A stretch of 64,000 nucleotides of DNA from JAAZNO01 sp964508025 (GCA_964508025.1 CAZDSF010000006.1:1-64000), one strand, 5' to 3'. Shown: positions 20,983-29,861, counted from the first letter of the stretch. The notes: generated by a model from the sequence alone, not told the origin. Program-made: numbers and translations.

Positions 20983-23691
20983 CTAGAGCCGGTTTAGCGC
21001 CTCATTCACCGCGCGCAGCACTTGCGGCGTGAGCATATCGCCGACGAATTGCGCGATTTGCAGCAGACTGAAGTCCATCGCCATCGCGGCCTGTGGCGCT
21101 TGGAGTAGTGCGCCGAGGTGTTGCTCCAGCACGGCCTTGCCATCCGCATCGGCGAGCAGTGCTCGCAGCGGCAACCCCACATGCAGGCGCGTATCCAGCC
21201 GCAGCGGCGGCGCCTCAACGGCGGGCGGAGCGACCAGCTCGAATGTTGCTGTGGCGCGGATGTCCCGTGAAGAAGCCCCCACGCGCACCTCAAAGGTTCC
21301 CGCTTCCGCTGTCCAGCCGGGGATGTCGGGATCGTAGTATGAGAGCGCGTCCTTCCCCAGCGTGAAGGTGACGGTGCGCGTTTCGCCCGGCGCGAGCGCC
21401 ACCTTCGCAAAGCCCTTGAGCTCCTGTTCCGGGCGCATCAGCCGCGCGGCCACATCACGCACATAGAGCTGTACAATCTCCTTGCCGGGACGCGCGCCGG
21501 CGTTGGTGACATCCACCGCCACTTCGAGGCGGTCCTCCAAGCCGATTTCCGCCGCGCTCAGGCGCAGGTTGCTGTAGGCAAAGGTCGTGTAGCTCAGCCC
21601 GTGGCCGAAGGGGAACAGCGGCTCAATGCGTTTCTTGTCGTAGTAGCGATAGCCCACGAAAATGCCCTCGCCGTAATAGACCTTGCCGTTCTCGCCGGGG
21701 AAGTTCAGGTACGCGGGATTATCCTCCAATCGCTTGGGAAAGGTGGTGGGCAGCTTACCCGACGCGGGCACATCGCCAAAGAGCACATCGGCCACTGCGT
21801 TGCCAAGCTCCTGCCCCGGATACCAGGCTTGCACCACAGCCGCGACCTTATCGAGCCAGGGGAGCATGTTCAGTGGGCCGCCGCTCGTGAGCACGACGAC
21901 CGTGCGCGGGTTCACCGCGACCACGCGCTCGATCAGCGCGACCTGGTCGCCGGGCAGCTCCATATCGGGGCGGTCGAAGCCCTCGCTATCCCACTCGTCG
22001 GAGAGGCCCATGAAGAGCAGGACCACATCGGCAGCCGCCGCCGCATCCACGGCGCGTTGCATGGGATTGCCAACGACGGGAGGCATACAGCCCACGCGCA
22101 GCCCCGCAACGATGGGCGCATTCTGGCGGCTATACTCCACGGTGATGGCGTAAGGTTGGCCTGCGACCAGGGGAATCTCAACCTGGATTTCTTCGGTGCC
22201 CATGCCGAAGAATCCTTGTCCGGGCGTCTGCTGGGTCCAGTTGTCCACAATCTCGCGGCCATCGAGGTAGATGCGGCTCAGTCCGGCGCTGGTGAGGCTG
22301 AACGTATAGGCGCCGTCATCCGGCACGGTGAGGGTGCCGTTCAGGCGGACGGAGTAGGTGTAGGGGTCAATTTCCGGCGCAATTTGCCCAAACCAGAAGA
22401 AGTTCAGCTCTGCGTATACCTTGGTCAGAACCGGTGCGCCGGAGAAGTCCAGGGAGTTGAAGAATTGCGCGGTCAGGCCGTGGCCTTCAAGGCCCTGAGC
22501 AGGGGTGAGCCACGTAGGATTGAGCAGGGGGGTATCTTTGTAGTTGGTGCAGCCGACCTCGTGAATCACGCGGATGGCGTCGCCGCAGCGGGCGCGGAGG
22601 CCTTCGAGCGGGGGGACGGCGTAATGGTAATTGACGCGCGCGCTGCCGCCGCCCATGATGCGCGCGGTCGCGGCGTTGGGGCCGATGACGGCGATGGATG
22701 TGAGCGTCTGGTCATTCAGGGGCAGGATGCCGTCATTCTGGAGCACCACCAGCGCCTCGGCTGCCGCCTCGCGGATCAGCTGGCGGTGTTCGGGGCGATC
22801 TACGGCGCGTTCGGGTTGCTCTTCGGGGGATTCGAAGACGCCGCATTTCTCCATCACGCCCAGAATTCGCCGCACTTTGTCATCAATCACGGTTTCGGCA
22901 ATCTGGCCCGCATTGACGGCGGCGACGAGCGCCTCCACCTGGAAGAAGCGGGGCGGGCCGGGCATTTCCAGATCTAGCCCGGCGTTGGCGGCTTGGACCG
23001 TGCTCTTTACCGCCGTCCAATCGGAGACAACGAGGCCCTCGAAGCCCCATTCTTGCTTGAGGATGTCGGTCAGCAGATAGGGGTGCTCCGAGGCGTAAAC
23101 GCCGTTGACTTTGTTGTAGGAAGCCATCACCGTCCAGGGTTCGGCTTCTTGCATGGCGACCATGAAGGGGTAGAGGTAGATCTCGCGCAGGGGCCGCTCG
23201 GCGATCTCCGTGCTGAGCGTCATGCGCTCGAATTCGGCGTCGTTGCAGGCGTAGTGCTTGAGCGAGGCGCCTATCCGCTGGCTCTGCAGTCCGCGAATGT
23301 AGGCGACTGCCAGCCGCGCTGTGAGGAAAGGGTCTTCCGAGTAGCACTCGAAGTTACGCCCGCCGAGAGGTGAACGGTGGATGTTGACCGTAGGGCCGAG
23401 CAGGATGTGGGCGCTCTTGGTCTTGGTTTCTTCTGCCAACGCCACGCCAACGCGCTCGACCAGTTCGGTGTTCCAGGTTGAAGCCAGCGCCGCGCCGCAG
23501 GGGAAGCACGCCGCCGTCACGCCGCCGAACATCTGCCCGCCTCGCGCGCCGTTGGGGCCATCACTCATCTTGAGGGCGGGAATGCCGAGGCGCTCGATGG
23601 GCGGCGTGCGCCACAAGTCCGCGCCGGCGAGAAGGGTGCATTTCTCCTCCAGGGTGAGTTGTTCCAAAAGGGTTTCGATGCGATTGTTCAT
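20983..23691 (-). CDS. Glycoside hydrolase family 3 with inserted PA14 domain (beta-glucosidase-like)
   Basis: A 902-residue GH3 enzyme without signal peptide. Barrel motifs: KMSDGPNGARG, the KHYACND pair, and the nucleophile motif GLVVSDWTAV with Asp224. In the C-terminal sandwich domain a PA14 domain is inserted at about residues 402-535 (GLTAQFFNS ... TYSVRLNGTLTVPDDGAYTF ... YLDGREIVDNW), as in some beta-glucosidases where it shapes substrate access. An FN3-like domain follows (about 700-800). The last 75 residues after the FN3 domain (from TRLHVGLPLRALLADADG) form a helical extension I do not recognise. The ATG at 23691 follows AGGAG. It converges on the corrinoid gene. Confidence 0.93.
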   Translation of the reverse strand: MNNRIETLLEQLTLEEKCTLLAGADLWRTPPIERLGIPALKMSDGPNGARGGQMFGGVTAACFPCGAALASTWNTELVERVGVALAEETKTKSAHILLGPTVNIHRSPLGGRNFECYSEDPFLTARLAVAYIRGLQSQRIGASLKHYACNDAEFERMTLSTEIAERPLREIYLYPFMVAMQEAEPWTVMASYNKVNGVYASEHPYLLTDILKQEWGFEGLVVSDWTAVKSTVQAANAGLDLEMPGPPRFFQVEALVAAVNAGQIAETVIDDKVRRILGVMEKCGVFESPEEQPERAVDRPEHRQLIREAAAEALVVLQNDGILPLNDQTLTSIAVIGPNAATARIMGGGSARVNYHYAVPPLEGLRARCGDAIRVIHEVGCTNYKDTPLLNPTWLTPAQGLEGHGLTAQFFNSLDFSGAPVLTKVYAELNFFWFGQIAPEIDPYTYSVRLNGTLTVPDDGAYTFSLTSAGLSRIYLDGREIVDNWTQQTPGQGFFGMGTEEIQVEIPLVAGQPYAITVEYSRQNAPIVAGLRVGCMPPVVGNPMQRAVDAAAAADVVLLFMGLSDEWDSEGFDRPDMELPGDQVALIERVVAVNPRTVVVLTSGGPLNMLPWLDKVAAVVQAWYPGQELGNAVADVLFGDVPASGKLPTTFPKRLEDNPAYLNFPGENGKVYYGEGIFVGYRYYDKKRIEPLFPFGHGLSYTTFAYSNLRLSAAEIGLEDRLEVAVDVTNAGARPGKEIVQLYVRDVAARLMRPEQELKGFAKVALAPGETRTVTFTLGKDALSYYDPDIPGWTAEAGTFEVRVGASSRDIRATATFELVAPPAVEAPPLRLDTRLHVGLPLRALLADADGKAVLEQHLGALLQAPQAAMAMDFSLLQIAQFVGDMLTPQVLRAVNEALNRL

Positions 23692-23772
23692 AACGTGCTC
23701 CTCGTATAATACAGTAATGGGTGAGTGGTGAGCAGTTTGGGTACGGCGAACTAAAGGACTGCTCACTGCTCT

Positions 23773-24510
23773 CTAACAACTACTTGCCGATGGCTCAGCG
23801 CGCTCCAGCTTTTCCAACAAGCCCGGCAGCTCGCCCAGGTGTGCGATTTTGTAGAAGCCTGGCTGTCCTGCCGGGGGTGGGTCAACGACTTCGTGCGCCC
23901 AGGTGAGATGATATGGCACGTAGACCGCACTCGCGCCCAGTTCCAACACAGGCAGGATGTCGGAGCGCAGCGAGTTGCCCACCATGAGGAAGCGCTCTGG
24001 CGCCAGGGCGTGGCGTTGCAGTAGGGTGGTATAGCTGGCCCGGTTCTTATCGGTCACAACTTCAACATGCTGGAAGCACGCCGCCAACCCGGAGCGGGCC
24101 ACTTTCGATTCCTGATCGAGCAGATCGCCTTTGGTGATGATCATCAGCGGGTAGCGCGCTGCCAGCGCCGCGACGGTTTCTGCTACGTGCTCCAGCAGTT
24201 CTACATCCGCCGTCATCATTGCTTTGGCTGTATCCAAGATGGTTTTGATTTCACTTCCAGAAATGCGTCCCTCGGTCAGTTCCACGGCAGTTTCGATCAT
24301 GGAAAGCGCAAAGGCTTTGATGCCATAGCCAAAGTGCTGCATATTGCGCATCTCAGTTTGGTAGAGCTGGGCGTCAATCCATGCGGGATCGTGGTAGGGG
24401 GAAAGTAGCTGCCGCAGCCGGGCTTGTGCATCGGCGTAGAGGTGCTCATTGTGCCAGAGCGTGTCGTCGGCATCGAAGGCGATGATGTCGAAGCGGGGCA
24501 TACGGTTCAC
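23773..24510 (-). CDS. HAD-superfamily hydrolase
   Basis: A 245-residue cytoplasmic HAD phosphatase. Motif I is FDADDTLWHN (nucleophile Asp13, acid/base Asp15), motif II is the Thr of LMIITKGD, motif III the Lys near DKNRASY, and motif IV the MVGNSLRSDILP segment. A helical C1 cap lies between motifs I and II. A GTG start at 24510 is preferred since GGAGG lies 7 bases upstream; an in-frame ATG occurs 9 bases later. The GTG overlaps the stop codon of the tiny upstream ORF (GTGA), so translation is probably coupled. Substrate unknown; small phosphometabolites are usual for this group. Confidence 0.92.
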   Translation of the reverse strand: MNRMPRFDIIAFDADDTLWHNEHLYADAQARLRQLLSPYHDPAWIDAQLYQTEMRNMQHFGYGIKAFALSMIETAVELTEGRISGSEIKTILDTAKAMMTADVELLEHVAETVAALAARYPLMIITKGDLLDQESKVARSGLAACFQHVEVVTDKNRASYTTLLQRHALAPERFLMVGNSLRSDILPVLELGASAVYVPYHLTWAHEVVDPPPAGQPGFYKIAHLGELPGLLEKLERAEPSASSC

Positions 24511-24641
24511 CTCAACGCCTCCAGTCGCTGCCGGTTCTCGTAGGGCCGGATGAAGCGGGCGCGGTCGGCTTCTGGAATCTCCACGCCGAGCCGGGCCTGG
24601 AGCTGCTCATTCGGGCAGAATGTGGGAGACGACATATTCAT
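24507..24641 (-). CDS. Hypothetical 44-residue protein coupled to HAD hydrolase
   Basis: A short ORF (MNMSSPTF ... YENRQRLEALR) with AAAGGA eight bases before its ATG, whose stop codon overlaps the GTG start of the HAD gene. It is hydrophilic, charged and has no recognisable domain. Position and SD support real translation, either of a small protein or as a leader that delivers ribosomes to the HAD start. Confidence 0.55.
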   Translation of the reverse strand: MNMSSPTFCPNEQLQARLGVEIPEADRARFIRPYENRQRLEALR

Positions 24642-24756
24642 GGATTTGTCCTTTCTATGTGTTGTGGAGAAGGATACCCTGAAAATGGGGAAAGGACAAG
24701 TGCGTAAAGGCATTAAGGAACCGCTGCGCAAAAACAATCACTTCATTGTTTAGGTG

Positions 24757-24825
24757 AAAAAATCTCTTGACTTATGGATACTTATGTTATAAAATACAGA
24801 TAAGTATACTCTTAAGAGATTTTTT
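24757..24825 (+). promoter_or_regulatory. Promoter with nested inverted repeats ahead of the AbiL-like pair
   Basis: In a markedly AT-rich stretch, TTGACT (24767-24772) and TAAAAT (24790-24795) are spaced by 17 bases. Around them lie a perfect 12-bp inverted repeat AAAAAATCTCTT (24757-24768) / AAGAGATTTTTT (24814-24825), an 8-bp inner repeat ATACTTAT (24778-24785) / ATAAGTAT (24800-24807) flanking the -10 box, and a 10-base palindrome CTCTTAAGAG (24809-24818). This looks like an operator for tight repression; a hairpin acting on the RNA is the alternative for the outer pair. Confidence 0.65.
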
Positions 24826-24847
24826 ATCTTATTACGCGAGGTGGTTC

Positions 24848-26176
24848 ATGCTGATCCGGTTTCATGTCAGTAATTTCCTGTCGGTGAACGAAGAGGTTGA
24901 ACTCTCACTCGTTTCTGGTCGCGTGCGTCAACATCCTGAGCATGTCATGCGAATTACGGAAGGATGTGATATGAGCCTTTTGCGCGCAGCGATAATTTAT
25001 GGGGCGAACGCCTCGGGAAAGTCTAACCTGATTCGCGCCATGCGTTTTGCTCAGAATCTTGTTGTTAAGGGAACCCGTATCAAACAGGCTATTCCTCGCA
25101 GGCCTTTCAAGCTGTGTCTTGATGGCGACTCGCGCCCCTCCAAGTTTGAATTCGAGTTCAAACAGGGGGAACATTGCTATATTTACGGTTTTGAAGTTGA
25201 CTATCAACGGGTTTGCACTGAATGGCTATACGAGATCAGGAAAACTACCGAAACCATGCTTTTCGAGCGTGCGACTACGCAGGAGGGAAAAGTCTCTGTC
25301 CAGTTCGGTAGAATTAGATTTGAGAATAAAGAATCTGAGCAGTTTGTTGAGGGAGTGGCGAAGGGGACTCGCCCGAATCAACTGTTTCTTACCGAAAGTA
25401 TGGAACGGAATGTACCTTATTTTAGGGAAGTTTATCAGTGGTTTGATGAAACATTGGTGATTATTTATCCGGATTCGCGCTATTTGCCGTTAGCCAGCAG
25501 AGTTATGGAAAGTGATTTTGCTGCTGGCATTGCTCGGCATTTAGAGCAGCTTGGAACGGGCATTTATGGTTTTGAGCTCTTGGAGGTGAACCCTGAGGTC
25601 GAGTTTCCAGCTGATATGATAATGGAAATGCGCGAAATGCCGGATATGGAAGAGGGAGCCGCATTCGTAATCGGGCCGCGAGGCGAGCGTTTCATTGTTG
25701 AATTATCAGCAGGGCAGCTCCGGGCTAAAAAACTGATGTTCAAACATAAGATGGCAGATTGCGGCGAAGAGGTTCTATTTGGCATAGAGGATGAATCGGA
25801 TGGCACACGTCGGATGTTAGAGCTGCTGCCTCAGTTTACTAATCTATTGGGTCAAGATAAAGTCATTGTGATTGATGAGCTGGATCGCAGCCTTCATCCT
25901 TGTCTCAGCTATGAATTGATCAGACTTTTTCTGGCGGATACAGGGAACCGCAGTCAAGTTATTGCGACAACGCATGAAGAGCATCTGCTCGATTTAGAAT
26001 TGTTGCGGCGTGATGAAATCTGGTTCATTGAAAAGGATCAAGCTGGCGCCTCGCGGCTCTATTCGTTAGAGGAATTCGTGCCGCGTTACGACAAAGACAT
26101 CGAGCGAGGGTACCTGATGGGGCGGTTTGGCGCAATTCCGGTTTTTGGGCGCTCATCGTTTGCGCGGAGGGCCTGA
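24848..26176 (+). CDS. AAA15-family ATPase, AbiLi/RloA-like defence protein
   Basis: A 442-residue SMC/ABC-type ATPase of the OLD-like AAA15 group. Walker A is GANASGKSN (52-60) after the typical N-terminal 'MLIRFHVSNFLSV' strand; Walker B is VIVIDELDRSLHP (about 338-350); a signature-like segment (FVIGPRGERFIVELSAGQLRAK) and an H-switch-type IATTHEEHLL precede the C-terminus. No Toprim domain is fused; it is supplied by the adjacent RloB-type gene, giving the two-gene layout of the AbiL phage-resistance system. The ATG at 24848 follows GAGGTGG. GC content and codon choice (many TTA, GAT, AAA) are clearly lower in GC than the flanking genes, a sign of transfer. Confidence 0.87.
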   Translation: MLIRFHVSNFLSVNEEVELSLVSGRVRQHPEHVMRITEGCDMSLLRAAIIYGANASGKSNLIRAMRFAQNLVVKGTRIKQAIPRRPFKLCLDGDSRPSKFEFEFKQGEHCYIYGFEVDYQRVCTEWLYEIRKTTETMLFERATTQEGKVSVQFGRIRFENKESEQFVEGVAKGTRPNQLFLTESMERNVPYFREVYQWFDETLVIIYPDSRYLPLASRVMESDFAAGIARHLEQLGTGIYGFELLEVNPEVEFPADMIMEMREMPDMEEGAAFVIGPRGERFIVELSAGQLRAKKLMFKHKMADCGEEVLFGIEDESDGTRRMLELLPQFTNLLGQDKVIVIDELDRSLHPCLSYELIRLFLADTGNRSQVIATTHEEHLLDLELLRRDEIWFIEKDQAGASRLYSLEEFVPRYDKDIERGYLMGRFGAIPVFGRSSFARRA

Positions 26177-26177
26177 G

Positions 26178-26843
26178 ATGCCGGAAAAGCGACATTTCAA
26201 AGCCCGTAGACGTGTCAGCAGCGTTCGCGATCCCAAGCTGATTATCATTGCCGCCGAGGGAGTGCGCACAGAGCGTGCATATTTCGAAGATATGGCGTCA
26301 CCGAGATATTTCTACAATCCACGGATTCACGTCGAGGTTTTGGAAAGGGAGGCGTCCCATTCTGCGCCCGAGGCTGTATTGGAATCCCTGGATGAGTTCT
26401 ATCGTCAGCATCACCTCAAAGAGCAAGATGAGTTGTGGTTGGTTTTGGATACAGATCGTTGGGGCAACGCCAAACTTGCCAGAATTGCAGCCTTGTGCTA
26501 TCAAAAAGGCTACGCATTGACGGTAAGCAATCCCTGCTTCGAGTTGTGGTTGCTATTGCATTTTCGATCCCTTGATGGCTATTCTCCCGAAACTCTGGAT
26601 GAGTTTCGTGAAAATCGCAAGACAGGTGATAGAACGCGGCTGGAACAGGAGCTCTTGACCTTATTGGGAGAATACAACAAATCTGCGCCAAAAACAGAAC
26701 ACTTTCTGCCGCATGTTGCGGTTGCTGTTGAACAGGCTCGCGCTTTGGATCTTCATCCTGAAGATCGCTGGCCGCAAGATTTGGGAACACGCGTGTATTT
26801 ACTGGCCGAACGCATCATGGAACGCGACCCGCGTGTAAGTTAA
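26178..26843 (+). CDS. RloB-family (AbiLii-like) protein
   Basis: A 221-residue protein of the RloB family (PF13707), the partner of AAA15 ATPases in AbiL-type abortive infection and similar two-gene systems. Its Toprim-like core shows KLIIIAAEGVRTERAYF (conserved Glu), LWLVLDTDRWGN (DxD) and the family signature SNPCFELWLLLHF; a Thr/Arg-rich 'NRKTGDRTRLEQEL' region and a C-terminal helix follow. A nuclease effector role is assumed for the family. The gene starts one base after the ATPase stop codon and shares its low GC content. A strong terminator ends the pair. Confidence 0.9.
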   Translation: MPEKRHFKARRRVSSVRDPKLIIIAAEGVRTERAYFEDMASPRYFYNPRIHVEVLEREASHSAPEAVLESLDEFYRQHHLKEQDELWLVLDTDRWGNAKLARIAALCYQKGYALTVSNPCFELWLLLHFRSLDGYSPETLDEFRENRKTGDRTRLEQELLTLLGEYNKSAPKTEHFLPHVAVAVEQARALDLHPEDRWPQDLGTRVYLLAERIMERDPRVS

Positions 26844-26880
26844 ATTCTCTGAGGTATCTGCTGATAGCTTTGTGAAACCA

Positions 26881-26911
26881 ACCCGCGCGAGAGTCACACT
26901 CTCGCGCGGGT
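26881..26911. terminator. Terminator after the AbiL-like pair
   Basis: A perfect 14-bp stem ACCCGCGCGAGAGT (26881-26894) / ACTCTCGCGCGGGT (26898-26911) with a 3-base loop is followed by TTCGTTG. It lies between convergent genes and may serve both. Confidence 0.85.
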
Positions 26912-26929
26912 TTCGTTGCTACGCTCAGT

Positions 26930-27103
26930 TTAGCGCATCGCCTGGCGCATCAGGTCCAGGAATTCATCCCACTCTTCGCCGAAGAAGTGCAGCGTGGCGT
27001 TTCCCAGTTCCACATGGTAAATCGTCTCGCCAGCCTCATCACGGGTCATCAGGACCGCGAATTCTTCGGTTTCTGCCACAATCTCGACAGTTGGTTCAGT
27101 CAT
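26930..27103 (-). CDS. Hypothetical 57-residue acidic protein
   Basis: A short gene reading MTEPTVEIVAETEEFAVLMT and ending FLDLMRQAMR. An AAGGAG lies 8 bases before the ATG, codon use matches the high-GC neighbours, and the stop is 19 bases from a strong terminator. The predicted fold is a small beta-rich unit followed by a helix (EEWDEFLDLMRQ). No family is recognised. It lies 80 bases downstream of pnp in the same direction and could be cotranscribed. Confidence 0.72.
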   Translation of the reverse strand: MTEPTVEIVAETEEFAVLMTRDEAGETIYHVELGNATLHFFGEEWDEFLDLMRQAMR

Positions 27104-27183
27104 TGTAAGGCTCCTTAAAGATGTGTTTGTTATTATTGTTATTGCACGGATGCTATTGCAGGGAGCGGTTTATTGCTCTTTGC

Positions 27184-29376
27184 CTAACGCCGGCGCGGAG
27201 GACGATCTCCGCCCCGCCGCTCGCCGCCGCCAGAGGGACGCCGGGGCTGATCCTGCTCGCGGGCCTGCTCCAACGTCCAGCCTTCCATCACGGCCCGGCG
27301 CGACAGCCGAATCTTGCCGTCGGCGCTCACATCCGTGACCATCACCAGAATCTCATCGCCGATCTGCACTGCGTCGGCGACGGTCTCGATGCGGCGATCC
27401 GAGAGCTGCGAAATGTGCACCATACCATCGGTGCCGGGCAGGATCTCCACGAACGCGCCGAAGTCCGTCAGGCGCACCACCTTGCCGGTGTAGACCTTGC
27501 CTTCTTCCGCCGTCTGCATCATACCCTCAATGTGGGCGATGGCCTGTTGCGCGCCGCTGCCACCCGTTGAAGCCACGAAGACGGTGCCGTCCTCTTCGAT
27601 GTCAATCTTGACTTCGTACCGCTCCTGCAGGGCGCGGATATTCTTGCCGCCCGGCCCAATCAGCGCACCGATTTTATCCACATTGATGTGGGTGGTGAGC
27701 ATCTTGGGAGCGTACTTCGAGAGTTCCGCGCGCGGCGCGGGCAGGGTCGCTTCGATGACATCGAGAATCTGCAGCCGTGCGATGCGCGCCTGTTCCAGAG
27801 CCTCGCTCAGCACTTGCCGGGTCACGCCCTTGATTTTGATGTCCATCTGCAGGGCGGTGATGCCTTCGCGGGTGCCGGCGACCTTGAAATCCATATCGCC
27901 CAGGTGATCTTCCAATCCCTGAATGTCAGTGAGGACCGCGTAGCGTTCTCCATCGGTGATGAGGCCCATGGCGATGCCGCCAACGGGCGCCTTGAGCGGC
28001 ACGCCGGCATCCATTAACGCCAGAGTGCTGCCACAGGTCGAAGCCATGGAGGTGCTGCCGTTCGAGGAGAGCACTTCGCTGACTACTCGGATAGTGTAGG
28101 GGAACTGCTCCTTCGACGGGATTACCGGCAAGAGCGCGCGTTCTGCCAACGCCCCGTGACCGATCTCGCGGCGGCGCGGCCCGCGCAGCGGATAGGCTTC
28201 GCCCGTGGAGTAGGGCGGGAAGTTGTAGTGGTGCATGTAGCGCTTGCTCTCTTCGGGGAAGAGGTCATCCAGCTCTTGCTGTTCGCCGGGCATTCCCAGC
28301 GTCGCCAGACTGAGCACTTGCGTCTCGCCGCGATTGAACAACCCCGTGCCGTGCGGGCGCGGGAATAGCCCTACCTCGGCCGAAAGTGGGCGGATCGTGC
28401 GGGTGTCGCGCCCATCGGGCCGCACGCCCTCATTGAGAATCCGGTTACGCACGATTTTCTTGAAGACATCATGGAAAGCCTCGCTGATCTGCGCTGCCGT
28501 CCAGCCATTGATTTCTGCTTCTCCCGCTAACGTGGTCTGGGTTTCTTTTTCCAGCGCGTTCATGGATTCGAGCCGCTCGCCTTTGAGCAACTCCTCTCGC
28601 AACAGCGCTTGGATCCGCTCGCCGACCAACGTTTCGACGCGCGTGAACAACGTCTCAGGCGTCGTGAACGAGGGGTAGGCGGCTTTGGGCTTGCCTACCG
28701 CAGCGCGCATCTCGTGTTGCACGCGGATGACATCCTGATAGGCTTGCCGCGCCAGCTCGAGCGCCTCGACCATCGTGGCTTCATCCACCTCGCTCGCGCC
28801 ACACTCCACCATGATGATGGCGTCTTCGCTGCCGGCAACCCGCAGATCGAGCGTGCTCTGCTCCATTTGCGGGATGGTGGGGTTCACGATGAGCCGCCCA
28901 TCAATCAGACCGATGCGCACTGCGCCGATTGGGTCCTCGAAGGGCACGTCGGAGATCATGAGCGCCGCCGAAGCAGCGACGATGCCGAGCGTATCAGCGT
29001 GCTGCTCATCGCCCTGCGAGAACGCGGTGACGATGACTTGCACATCGTTGCGCATGTCCTTGGGGAACAGCGGGCGGAGTGGGCGGTCAATCAGCCGGCT
29101 GGTGAGGATGGCTCTTTCAGAAGGGCGCCCCTCGCGGCGGAAAAAGGATCCCGGAATCCGTCCGGCGGCGTAGAGCCGCTCTTCGAAATCTACAGAGAGG
29201 GGGAAAAAATCAATCCCCTGGCGCGGGGTGCGCGACATGGTTGCTGTCGCCAGCAATACCGTCTCCCCACTACGAGCGATGACCGCCCCGCCGGCTTGAC
29301 CGGCCAACTTCCCGGTGGAAAAGCACACTTCGTGCTCCCCCAGATGGGTGCAAAACGTTCTATCTTCCTGTACCAT
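27184..29376 (-). CDS. pnp: Polyribonucleotide nucleotidyltransferase (PNPase)
   Basis: A 730-residue, full-length PNPase, the phosphorolytic 3'-5' exoribonuclease of RNA turnover. It has two RNase PH domains (residues about 10-225 with GSFFRREGRPSERAILTSRLIDRPLRPLFP; and about 320-545 with GETQVLSLATLG, SNGSTSMASTCG and the catalytic DFKVAGT segment) joined by a helical region, then a KH domain (about 560-615, IGALIGPGGKNIRALQ) and an S1 domain (about 625-692, GKVVRLTDFGAFVEILPG). The ATG at 29376 follows GAGGAGG. It lies downstream of rpsO in the classic rpsO-pnp order, separated by a terminator-like hairpin. Confidence 0.98.
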   Translation of the reverse strand: MVQEDRTFCTHLGEHEVCFSTGKLAGQAGGAVIARSGETVLLATATMSRTPRQGIDFFPLSVDFEERLYAAGRIPGSFFRREGRPSERAILTSRLIDRPLRPLFPKDMRNDVQVIVTAFSQGDEQHADTLGIVAASAALMISDVPFEDPIGAVRIGLIDGRLIVNPTIPQMEQSTLDLRVAGSEDAIIMVECGASEVDEATMVEALELARQAYQDVIRVQHEMRAAVGKPKAAYPSFTTPETLFTRVETLVGERIQALLREELLKGERLESMNALEKETQTTLAGEAEINGWTAAQISEAFHDVFKKIVRNRILNEGVRPDGRDTRTIRPLSAEVGLFPRPHGTGLFNRGETQVLSLATLGMPGEQQELDDLFPEESKRYMHHYNFPPYSTGEAYPLRGPRRREIGHGALAERALLPVIPSKEQFPYTIRVVSEVLSSNGSTSMASTCGSTLALMDAGVPLKAPVGGIAMGLITDGERYAVLTDIQGLEDHLGDMDFKVAGTREGITALQMDIKIKGVTRQVLSEALEQARIARLQILDVIEATLPAPRAELSKYAPKMLTTHINVDKIGALIGPGGKNIRALQERYEVKIDIEEDGTVFVASTGGSGAQQAIAHIEGMMQTAEEGKVYTGKVVRLTDFGAFVEILPGTDGMVHISQLSDRRIETVADAVQIGDEILVMVTDVSADGKIRLSRRAVMEGWTLEQAREQDQPRRPSGGGERRGGDRPPRRR

Positions 29377-29534
29377 AGCTTAACCTCCTCTGCCGGCGCG
29401 AGTCGGGCATCGAAGGTCTGAAACTGGGAACTGCTGTGCAGAGGCTTGCGTCGCCTGATGCACCCCACTCCCCAATTCCCACCTTCAATATCACCGCTGT
29501 TGCCGGATGCTATATGATCTATCGTATTGAACAA

Positions 29535-29567
29535 ACGAGTAGAGGGGCCAGGACCACCTCTACTCGT
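29535..29567 (-). terminator. rpsO terminator upstream of pnp
   Basis: A perfect 11-bp inverted repeat ACGAGTAGAGG (29535-29545) / CCTCTACTCGT (29557-29567) is followed on the minus strand by TTTGTTC. It lies 27 bases after the rpsO stop codon, and in rpsO-pnp operons the hairpin here commonly permits partial read-through. Confidence 0.8.
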
Positions 29568-29594
29568 CGTCAGCCAAGAACGCCGCCGCGCAGC

Positions 29595-29861
29595 CTACTT
29601 ACGCAGGCCAAGCCGCTGGATCAACTCCCGGTAGCGCTCAGGGTCAATGCGTTGCAGATAGGCCAGATGCCGCCGTCGCTGCCCGACCATCTTCAACAGA
29701 CCCCGCCGCGAATGCTCGTCGTGTTTGTGAGTTTTCAGGTGCTCCGTCAGATAACGGATACGATGTGTGAGAAGCGCGACCTGAACCTCCGGCGAACCGG
29801 TGTCGTCCGGCGTGCGTGCAAACTCCTGGATGACTTTGTCTTTTTCAACCTTGGATAGCAC
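29595..29861 (-). CDS. rpsO: 30S ribosomal protein S15
   Basis: An 88-residue S15 that binds the central domain of 16S rRNA early in 30S assembly. Signatures: RTPDDTGSPEVQVALLTHRI and LKTHKHDEHSRRGLLKMVGQRRRHLAYL, covering the three-way-junction binding residues. The start is GTG at 29861, supported by AAAGGAG eight bases upstream and by family length; the frame stays open for 115 codons upstream but reads as non-coding. A promoter with extended -10 lies 73 bases upstream. Confidence 0.97.
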   Translation of the reverse strand: MLSKVEKDKVIQEFARTPDDTGSPEVQVALLTHRIRYLTEHLKTHKHDEHSRRGLLKMVGQRRRHLAYLQRIDPERYRELIQRLGLRK

